Below are positions 32,623-44,013 of a stretch of DNA of 64,000 nt, piece after piece (position 1 is the stretch's first letter; each line of letters opens with the position of its first letter). Under the pieces are notes generated by a model. That model was not told where the DNA came from, searched no databases, and saw only the letters and a program-made list of their open reading frames with translations. The stretch lies in the NCBI RefSeq assembly GCF_032884065.1, contig NC_088875.1:42047424-42111423 (forward strand). The letters are read 5' to 3'. Made by a program: the position numbers and the translations under genes. The DNA is from Artemia franciscana (Eukaryota > Arthropoda > Branchiopoda > Anostraca > Artemiidae).

Positions 32623-33950
32623 TCAACTGCCTTTAATGCTGGTAGCAACATACCTTTCAATAATACGTGTACTACGATATAAAGTGGGAAGGTATAGTAA
32701 AGATTTCCAATATCTAAAATAAACAATATGGATCTGGCGCAAATCATTCTTGCTCAATAATGAATACATTCCATTTAAAAACACCACAGAAAGGTCAAAC
32801 TTGGTGGAATACATCTTAGCTAAAGCTCGGCGTGAATGTTTTCCACGGTTAGGAACAATTTCAATCTTCAACTTTTCTTTAAGATCTCTCAGAACCAGAA
32901 GTCGCAAAAAAGCGAGTATAGTAGTAGTAATAGCAATTGATTAAAAAAAAAGAGACAAAATCAATCTGTAGCACACCAAAAGCTTTGCTAGCGAGGGTAT
33001 ACTACTAACAAAAGAAAAAAAATACACTAGAAGAAAAAACAAAAAAAAAAACAATTATAATCTATAATAAGCAAAAAGGGTGAAACAATGTACCGAAAAA
33101 AAATGCATAAATAATCATTTGCAACAAAACAACATAATATCTTGATCCCGTAACAAAAAAACAATAAGTAGTTTTTTTCAATTTTAATTCCATCTATATC
33201 AGTCTGTTTCGAAGGTATACTTACGAAGCAACCCCGCACTAATCCATGTAGAATAAATACTAAGCCCTAACCACCGTAAACTCGCAACATGAGTTCTAAT
33301 TACTGAGGATCCACAGGACAAATTATGAGCTAATGATTTGGGATTACAAACTAAACTCGCATTTATGAACATTCAAAAGCAGACCAACATCCTGAAACAT
33401 CATATAAATATGTTGCACAAATAATGAAAAAAAATTGGTTCAGCTTAAAAATTGCAGGTCATTCATCTACAAATATAAGACACATAATATAAAATATAAA
33501 AATACGAAGGTTTGATTCCTCATAACAGATTTCGAATGCAAGCACTAAATAGATAAGGTGATAACACTCCACTCTGCCGTACTCCAGATTGCACTGGTAT
33601 GTTACCGTAGTACCCTGTACCAGACTATAATCGAAGAATCAAATTACTATACCTAAGTACATGTATGACAGAAGGGTTCACTCAAAACTCTGATAAATAG
33701 TCCCACACTTGTGCGTGAGAAATACCATCAAAAGCTTTAGACAAATCTAGAGTGCAAATATGTAATTCATAACTGTCGGACTGGGCATAATTAAAAATTC
33801 AGGCTAAAACCTTATGTACATGCTGGCACCCAATACGAGGTTGAAACCCAAATTGGTTCGTAATTAGTTCTTGAATATATGAAAGCAAAACATATTCAAA
33901 CATTTCTTCGATGTCTGTTTATTGAAATAATCGATTTGGTAACGTACCAC
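32623..33950 (-). pseudogene. LINE-R reverse transcriptase, decayed
   Basis: Minus strand. From 33950 downward: ELITNQFGFQPRIGCQHVH, then LHICTLDLSKAFDGISHAQ with the conserved first catalytic Asp (about 33730). SGVRQSGVLSPYLFSACI follows near 33580, and a C-terminal segment FLNGMYSLLSKNDLRQIHIV and YFRYWKSLLYLPTLYRSTRI (32640-32790). The last segment resembles the end of LINE-M ORF2 (YFRYCKFLLWLPRWQRNKKI), so LINE-R is a diverged relative of LINE-M. Stops and frameshifts are frequent and the YADD box is not readable. The 5' part is missing. Confidence 0.78.
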
Positions 33951-34905
33951 TCAAAATTGAATTTTCTATGCTCAAAATAACTAAAAGCTTTTTTCTCCAT
34001 GATAATATTTCTGAGATTAGGCCTTTAAGACAAAAAAAATCTTCCTAGCTAAAATTGGCCAAAGAATTAATAAACAGAATTAACTCATGTGAATGAAAAA
34101 GGTTCAAAAGTGATTCCAAAAAAATTCAAGGATTTAAGTAGGCACTTCTCTCGGTGGGGGGGGGGAGTCATAAATAGAATTAACGAATTTCATTTCAGAG
34201 TTAAATTTAATCGGTTGATAATTACAAATTTTTGATGAAAACGCCTTCCTGACTTTGTTGAAATATACGATGTTTGGTGAAACGTGAAATTTTTTTTAGT
34301 GTTATAACAAGAATAATTAATTTAATTTGTGTAGTTGGTAAAATCAGTAAAGGAATAGTGGTCTCAGTTCCTGAGACAGCAACGATTACAAGCTTGAAAA
34401 AATGCCAAGTGAAGCCAAACGCTAGATGGCGCTGATGTTTTCTCCAACACTAGTGGCAGTTACCTTTCTAATACGCTATCCAGACTCTATAAAATTCCAC
34501 GTTCTCGAGCACACTGGCAAACGGTGAAATATATCAGCACCAGATCCATCTGATTCTCCATCAAAATAGAAAACTGTAATGAAACTTTTCCAAAAAAAAT
34601 TGCTAAGTAAAGTAGGGTTGACACCCCCTTGGCTTTGATTGATATTTCCTTATCAAAATTATTGTTTCTGATATTTCTGAACTCTCCCACAAGAAAAATA
34701 TATACTGCAAGAGAAAATTCAACACTTAGTTTTAATTCCTTATTCACCGTATTTCCCTATTTATTAGTGATTTATCTTCTGACCTGAACCGTCAGACATA
34801 ATGATTTGTCTATAGTAGCATACAACTTCCATTTCACTTTCATAGTTTATGTCAGCTTTCCCTATTAAATCTTTCCGTACACAAGTTTTGTCACGCCGGA
34901 ATCAA
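33951..34905. other. Unassigned stretch between two LINE copies
   Basis: Contains a G-run (34156-34166), CTAGATGGCGCTGATG (about 34422) and a minus-strand 86-codon frame without motifs. No repeat partner in this window. Confidence 0.4.
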
Positions 34906-35049
34906 CAGCTATGAATGAATGAATGAACTTTATTACCCGTAAAAGTATAAAAAAAACACAAAGTACGGAGTATTATAAATAAACAAAAACAAAAACGATA
35001 AACAGCGAAGAAAAAAAAATTCAAACTAACAAAAGACTAAATGGACTAA
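34906..35049 (-). other. LINE-M 3' UTR and (TTCA)n tail
   Basis: Read on the minus strand, the RT stop is followed by ~120 bp of AT-rich sequence, GTAATAAAG and then TTCATTCATTCATTCAT (34913-34929 on the plus strand as ATGAATGAATGAATGAA). LINEs of several lineages end in such short tandem repeats instead of poly-A. This marks the 3' end of LINE-M. Confidence 0.75.
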
Positions 35050-36627
35050 TTAACCAGTATCAATATGGAAGAAAGGCTGCAGAGGGTCATAAACGTGAAT
35101 GAAGTTGATAGTATTTTTATATAAATCATCACTGGAAGACCGAATCCGAGAAGGCACATCAATTAAACCAAATCGAGCAATTATTTTTTTGTTTCGTTGC
35201 CATCTAGGAAGCCAGAGAAGGAATTTGCAATATCTGAAATAAGCTGTACGTAGAGTATGTCGATCTTTCTTACAAAACAGATGAGCCATGCCTGATAAGA
35301 AAATCATGCACAAACCGTTGCGGTTGTAACGGCTTTTGTTTGGGGATATTTTTCCGTAAGCGACGCGTAAGTTTTTCACAGCTTGATTCACTAGGGATGA
35401 ACAGGTAGTGGAAAGTGTTGGGCCGAAACACAGACCAAGCCAACTAACTAAAGAAGAACATGATAGAACTGTAGTCTCAGTAACGAGTGGAGCGACCGCA
35501 TAAGGGTTATTAAAACAAATATACTCCCATTTAGACGCATTAACTGACAGTCCAATCTTAGATAGTTCATTGGTTAATATAGTAAAATTAGAAAGCAATC
35601 CACGGCAAGTCCGGGCAACAAGAAGAACGTCATCTGCATATGCAATAGAAGACAAACCAATATTACCATAAAAAACAGAACTTCTAAGGGGACGCAGAAT
35701 CGATGCAAGCACGCATTTAAATATAATAGGAGACAATACGGCACCTTGTCGAACTCCTTTATTAATTTTTACTGGGTCTGATATTTGGCCATTCCAAGTA
35801 ACTTGAATTTTAGACTTTGAATACCAAGAAGATAATAAACTAAGTACGGAAGGATTAACACCTGAAGACGCCAGGGAAAATAGAGCCTGAGAGTGCACAA
35901 TATTGTCGAAAGCTCCAGAAATATCAACAGTAAGACAGTATAAAGACATTTTAGTTTTTACGGCATCTTTCATTAGTCGGCTTAAAACATGATGTGCATG
36001 GGAGCAACCAAAACTTTTCCGAAAACCAAATTGAAAAGGCGTAAAATCACAATTCGACTCTATTTCTGGTAGTAACAAATGTTCAAGCAACTTACTTAAG
36101 AAACACAATACTGTAATGGGACGATAATTCACACATGACGTGGGGTCTTTGCCTCGCTTTTGAATAGACGTTATACGGCCACAAAGGAAACTATCAGGAA
36201 CAAGCAACTGTGCTAAGTAGGATTGGAAAAATATTTGTAGATGGTTAAGTAGAGCAGCACAGTCATAAGCAAAAAATCGGTAAGAAAGGCCGTCCCCATC
36301 AAGGCTATTTGAACGCTTAATTTTTCTTAAAGCCCGGCTAATTTCAGATATTGCTACAGGCTGGACATGAGCCTGCAGGAGACGGTATGGTAAAAGCGGT
36401 TTAAGCAACTTATAATAAAAAGACTGAAGAAAACTATTAAATACACTGAACATACGCTTATAATGATCAACAAAATTAGCTAGCTGGGGACAAAATAGGG
36501 TATATGGGGAACATTTTTCACTATTAATAACCTTATTCCAGGAGGCCTTATCGGTGGGGCCTGGCCATGCATTCAAGCGTGCTCTCTTCAAACTGGCCTT
36601 ATATTCAAGTTTAAACTTTTGTTTCAC
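35050..36627 (-). CDS. LINE-M copy 1 ORF2: reverse transcriptase, long open frame
   Basis: 525 codons without a stop, the longest coding stretch in the window. RT blocks in order: RALRKIKRSNSLDGDGLSYR (about residues 100-118), VNYRPITVLCFLSKLLEHLL, FQFGFRKSFGCSHAHHVL, LTVDISGAFDNIVHSQALF (first catalytic Asp), KGVRQGAVLSPIIFKC and SIAYADDVLLVA with the YADD pair intact. The C-terminal part runs to PFFHIDTG. RT copies element RNA into DNA at the nicked target. Lesions: relative to copy 2 the protein lacks ten residues (the YNAYCAPVLL region, an in-frame 30-bp deletion near 35300). A one-base loss in a T-run near 36630 separates this frame from its upstream endonuclease part, so the first ATG here is not the ancestral start. 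An intact catalytic core does not imply activity. Confidence 0.85.
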   Translation of the reverse strand: MKQKFKLEYKASLKRARLNAWPGPTDKASWNKVINSEKCSPYTLFCPQLANFVDHYKRMFSVFNSFLQSFYYKLLKPLLPYRLLQAHVQPVAISEISRALRKIKRSNSLDGDGLSYRFFAYDCAALLNHLQIFFQSYLAQLLVPDSFLCGRITSIQKRGKDPTSCVNYRPITVLCFLSKLLEHLLLPEIESNCDFTPFQFGFRKSFGCSHAHHVLSRLMKDAVKTKMSLYCLTVDISGAFDNIVHSQALFSLASSGVNPSVLSLLSSWYSKSKIQVTWNGQISDPVKINKGVRQGAVLSPIIFKCVLASILRPLRSSVFYGNIGLSSIAYADDVLLVARTCRGLLSNFTILTNELSKIGLSVNASKWEYICFNNPYAVAPLVTETTVLSCSSLVSWLGLCFGPTLSTTCSSLVNQAVKNLRVAYGKISPNKSRYNRNGLCMIFLSGMAHLFCKKDRHTLRTAYFRYCKFLLWLPRWQRNKKIIARFGLIDVPSRIRSSSDDLYKNTINFIHVYDPLQPFFHIDTG

Positions 36628-37019
36628 AGAGAAACAGCTCCGGACGATGGTCGGTTATATGATATCCATATACATAGCCAAAATTTGGCTTTTTGCTTAG
36701 CACGTTTTACTTCAGGATCAACGTTCCAATTAGGCTTTCTTGTACCAATCCGAAATTTATCCACAGGCATTGCAGCTTTGGAAGCTGATTTAAGGCAATG
36801 GACAATTTGATAATAATAGCAATTTAGGTCAACTCTACTTCAAGGCGAGGAAACTGACGTTTGCAGCAGGTGATATGGCAGTTTTATGGTCGACAGTAAA
36901 GCAGTTAGCGTAGCATGGTATAATGGGACATTAGCACGATCCCAGTTCAACTTCGTATGCCACTTCGGCTGATCCAAAAGTGATTTGCCAGATAGCTCAC
37001 AGGACAAATTACAGCTTAT
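36628..37019 (-). pseudogene. LINE-M copy 1, endonuclease-RT linker, frameshifted
   Basis: The minus strand encodes LSCNLSCELSGKSLLDQPKW, then KLNWDRANVPLYHATLTALL and FRIGTRKPNWN, in frame with the RT only after a one-base shift near 36630. The ~60-residue middle part is missing from copy 2, where ELL runs directly into EHYQIVHC. The upstream endonuclease domain and all of ORF1 are absent: at about 37010-37020 the sequence jumps straight to the 5' leader. Confidence 0.75.
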
Positions 37020-37740
37020 TTCAATGCACGACTCAGATGATAGTAGTGCTGAATACTAACTCACAGCCACAATCCATAAATAATCCTTAAGCGGTAATCA
37101 TATACAAGTTTATAAATTTATCCAAAAAGTTTCAATGACAAGTTCAAAAGTATTTCACGCGTTATTTATTCCAAACAGGTATAGAGTTAATCCGGCCAAA
37201 TACTTTATGTGATTCTGCAAAGGCACAAGTTTTCCTATTTTCGGGGCTTCTAACCCATACGATTCTCTTATATGTCTCTTACTTTTTCCCATTCTCTCGG
37301 GATTGGTCGTAGTGATATCTATCGTTTCTTGGATTGTCCTGTTTTCCCTTGGGCCCATCGTCCTTGTTTTGTAGTTATTGCCGTGATCTTTATTTTTGCA
37401 GAGAAAAATCACAGTTAAAACAGGTAATATCAACACTGTTCTTGTTTTTGGCCGTGTTTTCTAACGTCTTTACTTGGGCGATTTGTGCTATAGTGGTAGA
37501 CAGTGTTGCAATGGTATCAACAAATTTTGATGAGGCCTTACCTCACTGGCTTTTAAGTTTCAGTGGCAGATATTTCTTGTGTGTTTATTCATTTCAGATA
37601 AATCTGTTTGACCGCTTAAGGCTAATCATCTGTTTTGTTCTCGCTGAATTGTTGAAACGGATCCTACGAATCTTAGTAACGCCACTGCTTGAGTACTACG
37701 ATAGCGAACTCGGTTTATGAGAGCTTTGACAAAGAAACGT
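37020..37740 (-). promoter_or_regulatory. LINE-M copy 1 5' leader
   Basis: Colinear with 47455-48190 at high identity, ending in GTTTATGAGAGCTTTGACAAAG. LINE 5' leaders usually hold an internal promoter; nothing more specific is visible. It contains a 93-codon sense frame (37155-37436) matched in length in copy 2 (47598-47879). The differences between the copies mostly change amino acids, so coding is not supported. A 128-codon antisense frame (37334-37720) is best read as chance. Confidence 0.6.
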
Positions 37741-37779
37741 ACTTCTATGGTTAGACTTAGAAGCACATTTGGGAGAAAA

Positions 37780-39240
37780 GCAGTCCTCCCTTCTATCCTA
37801 GAGCCATTAACTTATTTGATAAATCTGTCTCTAAGAAGTGGTATTTTTCCTTCAATACTAAAAAAAAAGCAAGAATAATCCCTCTGTATAAGGGTGGCCC
37901 TCATGACGATCCATCAAGCTTCCGACCCATATCCATATTATCTGTTTTTTCAAAAGTTTTTGAAAAACCCTTACTAAGACTACTTTACCAGTTTCTAGAA
38001 AAAAAAGGATTTTTTAATAGTCGTCAGTTCGGCTTCACACCTGGTCATTCAACAGAAGATGCTCTGGAATCCTTAAGCTTATTCATCAACAGAGCACTTG
38101 ACTCAGGTCTTCTGCCAGCTGCTATATTGATTGACATCAAGAAAGCATTTGACAGTATGGATCATATAATCTTACTGGGAAAGCTGCAACATATTGGAGT
38201 GAGAGGGATAGCCCTTCAATAGTTTGAATCTTACCTTCAAAATAGGTGCATCTACATTGGGGACGACCCAAGGAACAACACTACTGTGAAATTTGGTGTG
38301 CCCCAACGATCAATCCTCGGTCCTCTTTTGTTTTTAGTCCATGTAAATGACCTAACTCGTATCCTTAATCCGAATCATGACGACCAAAAATGCTGTAACC
38401 TATGCTTTGATCAAACATCTGAGGACATTACTAACGAACAAGATGAACTTATAGCATTGGCTGACGACACTACAATGACCTGCTGCGGACTCGATATGTC
38501 TTCACTCCAGCGGAAGCTTGAAAACATCATAGAAGAGACCTATCTGTGGATGGATGCCAACAAACTTGTCATCAATGTAGAAAAATCTTGCATTCTACTA
38601 TTTTCTAGGGTAGGAACCCTTCACCCAGAAATAACAGGAATTGTGACGTCTCGTGGAAAGGTTCAACGACCAGTAAATGGATGTAAAATATTTAGGAGTA
38701 ATAGTAGATGAAAACCTTTCTCAATGGTATGGCAATCGACATTCAGATCCCGTCTGAAAAAACCGGATTCCAGCCACAAGAATGTCTTGAAGATCATCAA
38801 ACACACAGAAGATTATCTCTCGCTGAAATCGCTGTTTGAGCTTTCCTGCTTGGTTTTTGCTTTCTGATTCCTCTCCGGCTTGCTTCCACCGCCTTTGAGG
38901 AATCTATTCCGTTTGGTATCCGAACAACGTCTTCCAATTAGAAGACTATCTGCACAGATCCATATTCGACATACGCCAACAGTGAGGTCGGATTTTTCGC
39001 CTGACATCGTCTGTGCTAAGGCTTACAATACCCTACCGCTTGAACTGAGAGGTAGGAGCTCTCTTGGTTCTTTCAAAAAGAGAATAAAAAATTATCTTGT
39101 TTTGAATTAGTTTAATTTGAATAAAGAATCTAATTAGAAAAGTGATTTTAGTTATTATTGAGTTTTTTTGTGGGGGTTGGAGTGGTTTGCTCCTGGATGA
39201 AGAGGTGGGGACTTGTAAGGATGTTTTTAGGTAGGGGCCA
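37780..39240 (+). pseudogene. LINE-P reverse transcriptase to 3' UTR, 5'-truncated
   Basis: Starts inside ORF2 at LPSILEPLTYLINLSLRSGI. After a frameshift it gives PLYKGGPHDDPSSFRPISIL, SVFSKVFEK, SRQFGFTPGHSTEDALE, then LIDIKKAFDSMDHIILL (first catalytic Asp). A stop at about 38219 is followed by a long open segment, 38286-38711, with VPQRSILGPLLFLVHVNDL and LIALADDTTMTCC (ADD intact). A shift near 38700 leads to the C-terminal frame 38880-39110 ending LRGRSSLGSFKKRIKNYL. The 3' UTR with GGAGTGGTTTGCTCCTGG follows (39176-39193). The same element occurs at 52115-58283 and 17355-17845. The active-site style GVPQ.SILGPLLF/ADDT is of the CR1/L2/Jockey sort; the exact clade is not assigned. Confidence 0.85.
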
Positions 39241-39394
39241 TGGTTGTATCGAGAAGTGGAGGGAGAGCCATAGTGCGTATTTATTTTTGAGGTGATATGG
39301 GACTCAGCATGCAGTTTTTGCATAAAGATGAGAGATTATATATGTTATGACTGTTATATTTTTTTTTTTAATAAACCCAAATGAATTAAAAAAA
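39241..39394. other. Short unassigned link
   Basis: Remainder of the LINE-P 3' flank with T- and A-runs (39355-39395). No feature beyond that. Confidence 0.4.
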
Positions 39395-39640
39395 AAGAAC
39401 TAAACTAATATATATACTGATATTCATTCTTGACAATCTTAAAAATTTTGGAATTATTAAAGTTAAAAAGAGAAAAATATTTAAAAGCTGTTTTGTTTTT
39501 AGTAAAACGCAAATTAAGTTCTGGATGAAGAAGAATTCATCCCCATTCCTCGTAAATATCTTGCTGAAGAGATATTGCTGAAATTCTTATTAAAACCAGC
39601 TTGCGCAAAATGCCTTTTGACTTAGTCACAAAGCAACCTA
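39395..39640 (+). repeat. Dispersed repeat, copy 1 of 3
   Basis: TATACTGATATTCATTCTTG, CTTAAAAATTTTGGAATTATT and TTTAGTAAAACGCAAATTAAG recur at 48580-48690 and 61450-61565. All three are followed by TATTGCTGA-type text. No coding capacity. Confidence 0.7.
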
Positions 39641-42600
39641 TACCTTTCGTGAAAGTTTTTACTTTATACCCTATTCCAGTTCTTAGATATTCCACCTGGC
39701 TATCTAGACAACATGGATGTACTTAAACAATTTAGATTTATTCAGTCCCTTTTGGCTGGTTCAAAATTCCCCTCAACGTTCTATGAAAGTTCCGTGTTAG
39801 TAATCCAACCTGTTCCTATGATATTAAGCCTTTTTAATAACCTGCATCGACATAATGTGTTTCGTTTCAGTTCAACATTCCCTGAAACTTTAACCATAAT
39901 ACGTTTAGTTTCTTTAACTTAAGCAGTAGTGGCCTTCGCAATTGGTGTACTAGTCGTAGCTGCAGTTATAGTAGTAACAATACCAGTTGTAGTAGTTGTA
40001 GTAGCATGCGTATAATGGTTGTTGGTTAGTTCAACGACCCTGAGCGTACCCTGAAAGTTTTAACTGAATACCCTTGACCAGTGGTTCTTTACTTTATACC
40101 CTATTCCAGTTCTTAGATATTACCCCTGGCTATCTTGACAACATGGATGTATTTAAACAATTTTTATTTATTTAGTACCTTTTGCGTGGTTAAAAATCCC
40201 GCTCAACATTCAATGAAAGCTCCATCTTAGTAATCCATGCTATTTCTATGATATAGATTCCCCTCAACGTTGAATGCCAAGATTCTAGTCTTAGTTCATA
40301 AGCTTGTCTTCCTATTTTTCCAAACTTTCTCCAACTATAAAAAGAACCTTGGGTTTTTGTTACTCTACTTCTTACCTTCATTGCATCGACCTACATAATT
40401 AAAAGATAATACTAGTTCAACATTCCCTAAGGTTTTCCTTAATCCTTTAGCTTCAGTATCTTTAGTAGTAGTCATAGTAATAGTAGTTCTAAAAGCATTT
40501 TTATTAGTATTAGTAGCACTACCTGCATCAGTAGTAGTAGTAGTATGCATGTGGTGCCTTTTGTTTTTTTTTTCAACATTCCCCTTAGTATGTCTAAATA
40601 TGATATGTCCTTTTGACAGTCTGTCTACACATAATGTGTTTTGACTTAGTTTAATATCCTCCTAACATTCCCTGAATGTTTATGAATTCCCGTTGACTAT
40701 GAATTCCCCTCAACGTTCTATGAAAGTTTCATGCTAGTAATCCATCCTGTTCCTATGATATTGCGCCCTATTAATAATATTTATGATATTAAGTCTGATA
40801 ATGATATTAAGGATATTAATGATATTATTAATGATATATTATAAGATATTAGTATCTTAAACAATTCAGTACCTATTGGTTGGTTCAAAATCCCCCTCAG
40901 CATTCAATGAAAGTTCCATCTTAGTAATCCAAGCTGTTTCTATGATAAAGATATTACGCCCTTTTAATAACCTGCATCGACATAATGTGTTTCGTTTCAA
41001 TTCAAAATTCCCTGAAACTTTAACCATGATACGTTTAGTTTCATTGGCTTAAAGAATAGTGGCCGGCGCTGTAGTGGTACTAGACAGGTAGTAGGCTGCA
41101 GTTATAGAAGTAACAATACCCGCTGTACTAGTAGTAGTAGCATGCGTATAGTGGTTATTGGTTAGTTCAACGACCCTGAACGTACCCTGAAATTTTTTGT
41201 CTGAATACCCTAGACCAGTGGTTTTCAAACATATTTAGATACTGTCGAAAGTAAAACAGTTCAAAATAGGGATGAAACCTTTTAATTGACAGTGAACAGA
41301 TATAAAATTTAACTGGATATAGAGTTTTACTGCTGATGATGAACACTGTATATGTGTTAGAAATATCCAGTTAAATTTTATATCTATTCACTGTCAATAA
41401 AAAGGTATCATCCCTATTTTGAACTGTTTTACTTTCGTCATGGAAAGGCAGTGTGATCTTCGAAGTTATTTAGACACCGTCGTCCTTTTTCCCCACAAAA
41501 CGTTTTAGGCACCCCTTCTCAGCTACTGGTATTAAGTAAACTAAAGAAAAAACATAAATAATTTTGACAGACCTAGAGTTTGTTGGCCTACCGCGCCTAA
41601 AACATTTTGCACACCTCCAAGGGGTACGTGTACAACAGTTTGAGTACCACTGCCCTAGATTATCCCCAGGGGCATAGTCATTAGACCCTCCAACTATGCT
41701 GAACCAATTGGCTTATCACGCCCTTTGTACTTGTAACTACAATTACCATTGCATGGTACTTTGACTGCATCAACTACTTTGCTATAAGAAACGACAAGAC
41801 AATCCCTCGGAATTGGAGCGATCCCAAATAGGCACGGATAGACTGGCTGGTAGACTTTCAAGCTCGAAATCCACAAATGTCACTACGCAAGCCTGAACCC
41901 GCTAGCCTGAGTCAAACAACGAGCTTTAATACGGTCAATAGTGAACAGTTCTTTTCAAGCCTGAAGTCGGTTCTAGAAAAGTTACACGCTCCTTAATACC
42001 TTCGGTCGAAGTAGTAACAATAGTAATAGCAGCACTAGTAGAAGTATTCACATAGCATCTACGGTTTTTTTTTAAACCCCCTCGGCACTCACGGAAAGTT
42101 TCAACTTCACACCCTAAACAGTTCCTGGGAAATTGCTGATACATCCTTGTAGCAACCTGCATGCATATAATGTTTTTTTATTTAGTTCAATTTCTTCTCT
42201 ACTTTCCCTGACAGTTTCTGTTTAATTAGCCTTAGCTAATAGCCTTAGCAGTAGTAGCAATAGTAGTAACAGTAGCACCGGAAGTAGTATCTTGCAAATA
42301 TTGCCTTTTGGTTAGTTCAGCATCCACCATAATAAGTCCTGAAAGTTTCAAATTCATACTCCAAGTCGTTCCTAAGATGTTGCTGATACGCCTTTTTGAC
42401 AACTTGCGTTCAGTGTGTTTTGATTTATTTCAACTCTCACCTTACATGCCTCTTTAAGCTTTCAATTCGTATTCTTATCCTTAGTGGTAGCATTAGTCTT
42501 AGAAATAGTAGTAGAAATATTAGTAGGGTTAGTAATATTAGCAGTTGTAATATCTTTAGCTGCAGTAGTATCATGCTCACATTGCCTTTTTGTCAGATGA

Positions 42601-43130
42601 ACATCCCTCTCATCATGCCCTAGAAGTTTCTATTCAATGCTTCAAGCTCTTTGTAAGACGGTGCTGATACTCACTTTTGACAACCTATATGCACATAGTG
42701 TGTTTCTTAGCTAAACTTCCCCCTCAACATTTCCTGAAGTCTCCACTTTAAAATCCTTAGCTTTAGTAGTAGTCACAATAGTAGTTGTAGGAGTTGTCGT
42801 GGTAGCGTGTACCTATTAACTAATGAGCAGTTTCTCATCCCTCTCATCATTCCCTGAAAGTTCCAACTAAATACCCTAAGCCATTCCGAGATACCCCTTT
42901 TTGACAACCTTCATGCACCGATTGTATTTTGATTCAGTTCAACTTTCCCCTCAATATTCCCTGAAATTTTCCTCCTCATGACCAAAGCCTTTGTAGTAGT
43001 AAAAGCTATGAAAGTAGTAGTTGGAGTAAAGTAGCTGCAGTAGTATGAACATATTTTCATTTGATCAGTTGAACTTCCCCCTCATTTTGCCCTGGGAGTT
43101 TCAACTCAAAGATACTACTGTAGCGTGAAT
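39641..43130 (+). repeat. Field of diverged repeats with TAG/TAA-rich trinucleotide tracts
   Basis: A unit of roughly 250-400 bp recurs in diverged form: TTTAGTTCAACnTnCCCTCAAC, ATTCCCTGAAAGTTT, TACCCTATTCCAGTTCTTAGAT, CCTTTTTGACAACCTGCATG, then a run such as AGTAGTAGTAGTAGCATG. Examples start near 39650, 40080, 40360, 40960, 42200, 42480 and 42760. The same family occurs at 61680-62770. Ser/Leu-rich or Thr-rich frames through it are compositional. A hAT-type MITE is inserted at 41216-41652. Confidence 0.8.
41216..41652 (+). mobile_element. hAT-type MITE with 8-bp target duplication
   Basis: Terminal inverted repeats CAGTGGTTTTCAAAC (41216-41230) and GTTTGAGTACCACTG (41638-41652) match at 14 of 15 positions. 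The flanks are CCCTAGAC (41208-41215) and CCCTAGAT (41653-41660), an 8-bp duplication with one change. CAGTGGTT.TCAA ends and 8-bp duplications are typical of hAT elements. It has no coding capacity. It contains a nested foldback with 75-bp arms (41246-41320 and 41363-41437). Confidence 0.85.
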
Positions 43131-43340
43131 TGCCTTGTTTTCAGCAGTTCCTTCACGCAAAGTAATGAGAATGGGGACTTGAGTTTGCCATCATGGGAAA
43201 TAGCCCCCCTCCCTGGAAAATTAGTATCGTGGAAAATCTTCTCTGGATAATTCCCCCTTTCCCCATGAGAATTGTCGGTGCACTAAACAATTTTACCGTA
43301 ACGAGCAAGGGGTTGACTAGGGAGCAGGCCACCTCTTCCA
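43131..43340. other. Unassigned stretch
   Basis: Contains C-rich and G-rich patches (CCCCCCTCCCTGG, 43204-43216) that resemble the family A interior but are not clearly aligned. No gene. Confidence 0.35.
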
Positions 43341-43850
43341 CGGAAAAATGTTCTTTCGTTTTAAGTTTTAATGTTGCTCTTTAATTTCAGTTGAAAACAC
43401 TTGTTTTTTATTTTATTTTTTATTGTTTTAAAAAAATGCCGGTAAATACCCCTCCCTTCTCAGTGAAAAATTCCCCCAATGAAAAATTCTTTCGACGTTA
43501 AATCCTCCTCCCCTAACAATTCCCTCCTCTTTGAAAACTCCCCACGACAATTTTCTTTGCTTTCTTTCGAAAACACTTGTTTTTTCAATTAATTTCTGAT
43601 CTGTTTCAATCTAGCCAGAATTCCCCTCTCCCTCTCCACTTATTAAAAATCCTCAAGACAGTTCCCTCCCCGCTGAAGTTTTCCCCAGAACATTCTTTTC
43701 ACATGTATAATTGAGCAGCCAAAGAAAAAGTTATATTTCTATATAAATTTCTCCTGAAAAATTCTGCCAAAAATTTACGGAGTAATTTCTGTTCGTTTTA
43801 AGTTTTAATGTCGCTCCTTACTTTCAGTTTAAAAAACTATTTTAATAAAT
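43341..43850 (-). repeat. Family A scraps
   Basis: GTTTTAAGTTTTAATGTTGC with CTTTAATTTCAG (43358-43391), and GGAGTAATTTCTGTTCGTTT with GTCGCTCCTTACTTTCAG (43779-43828), are two ends of family A cores. C-rich interior-like text lies between them. Heavily decayed. Confidence 0.65.
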
Positions 43851-43897
43851 TAAGTATATTCAATTTATCAATAATCATATTTCAATAATTGAGTAAA

Positions 43898-44013
43898 ATA
43901 CCCATCTCCGTTATTCCTGGTCTTGTTGAGGCCAGCCAAATCGGCTCTTCTCATGCATTCCGTTTAGAGTTCCTTGATTCCGCTGCACTAAAAGCTGCTA
44001 TCGCTACAGGTTG
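43898..44013 (+). repeat. Inverted fragment of LINE-M ORF1
   Basis: The plus strand reads VIPGLVEASQIGSSHAFRLE and FLDSAALKAAIAT, the same protein segment that ORF1 of this element encodes on the minus strand at about 46435-46550. It sits exactly where the ORF2 thumb region stops making sense, so an ORF1 piece was joined in inverted orientation to the broken RT end. Confidence 0.9.

Noticed and set aside
37334..37720. 128-codon plus-strand frame and its shorter match at 47885-48163
   Set aside because: Antisense to the LINE-M leader. Length differs between copies and no domain is visible; similarity is explained by the shared leader.
40080..40100. A second hAT element starting CAGTGGTTCT after ACCCTTGAC
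   Set aside because: Only the first bases match; sequence continues in the host repeat (TTTACTTTATACCCTATTCC) with no paired end.
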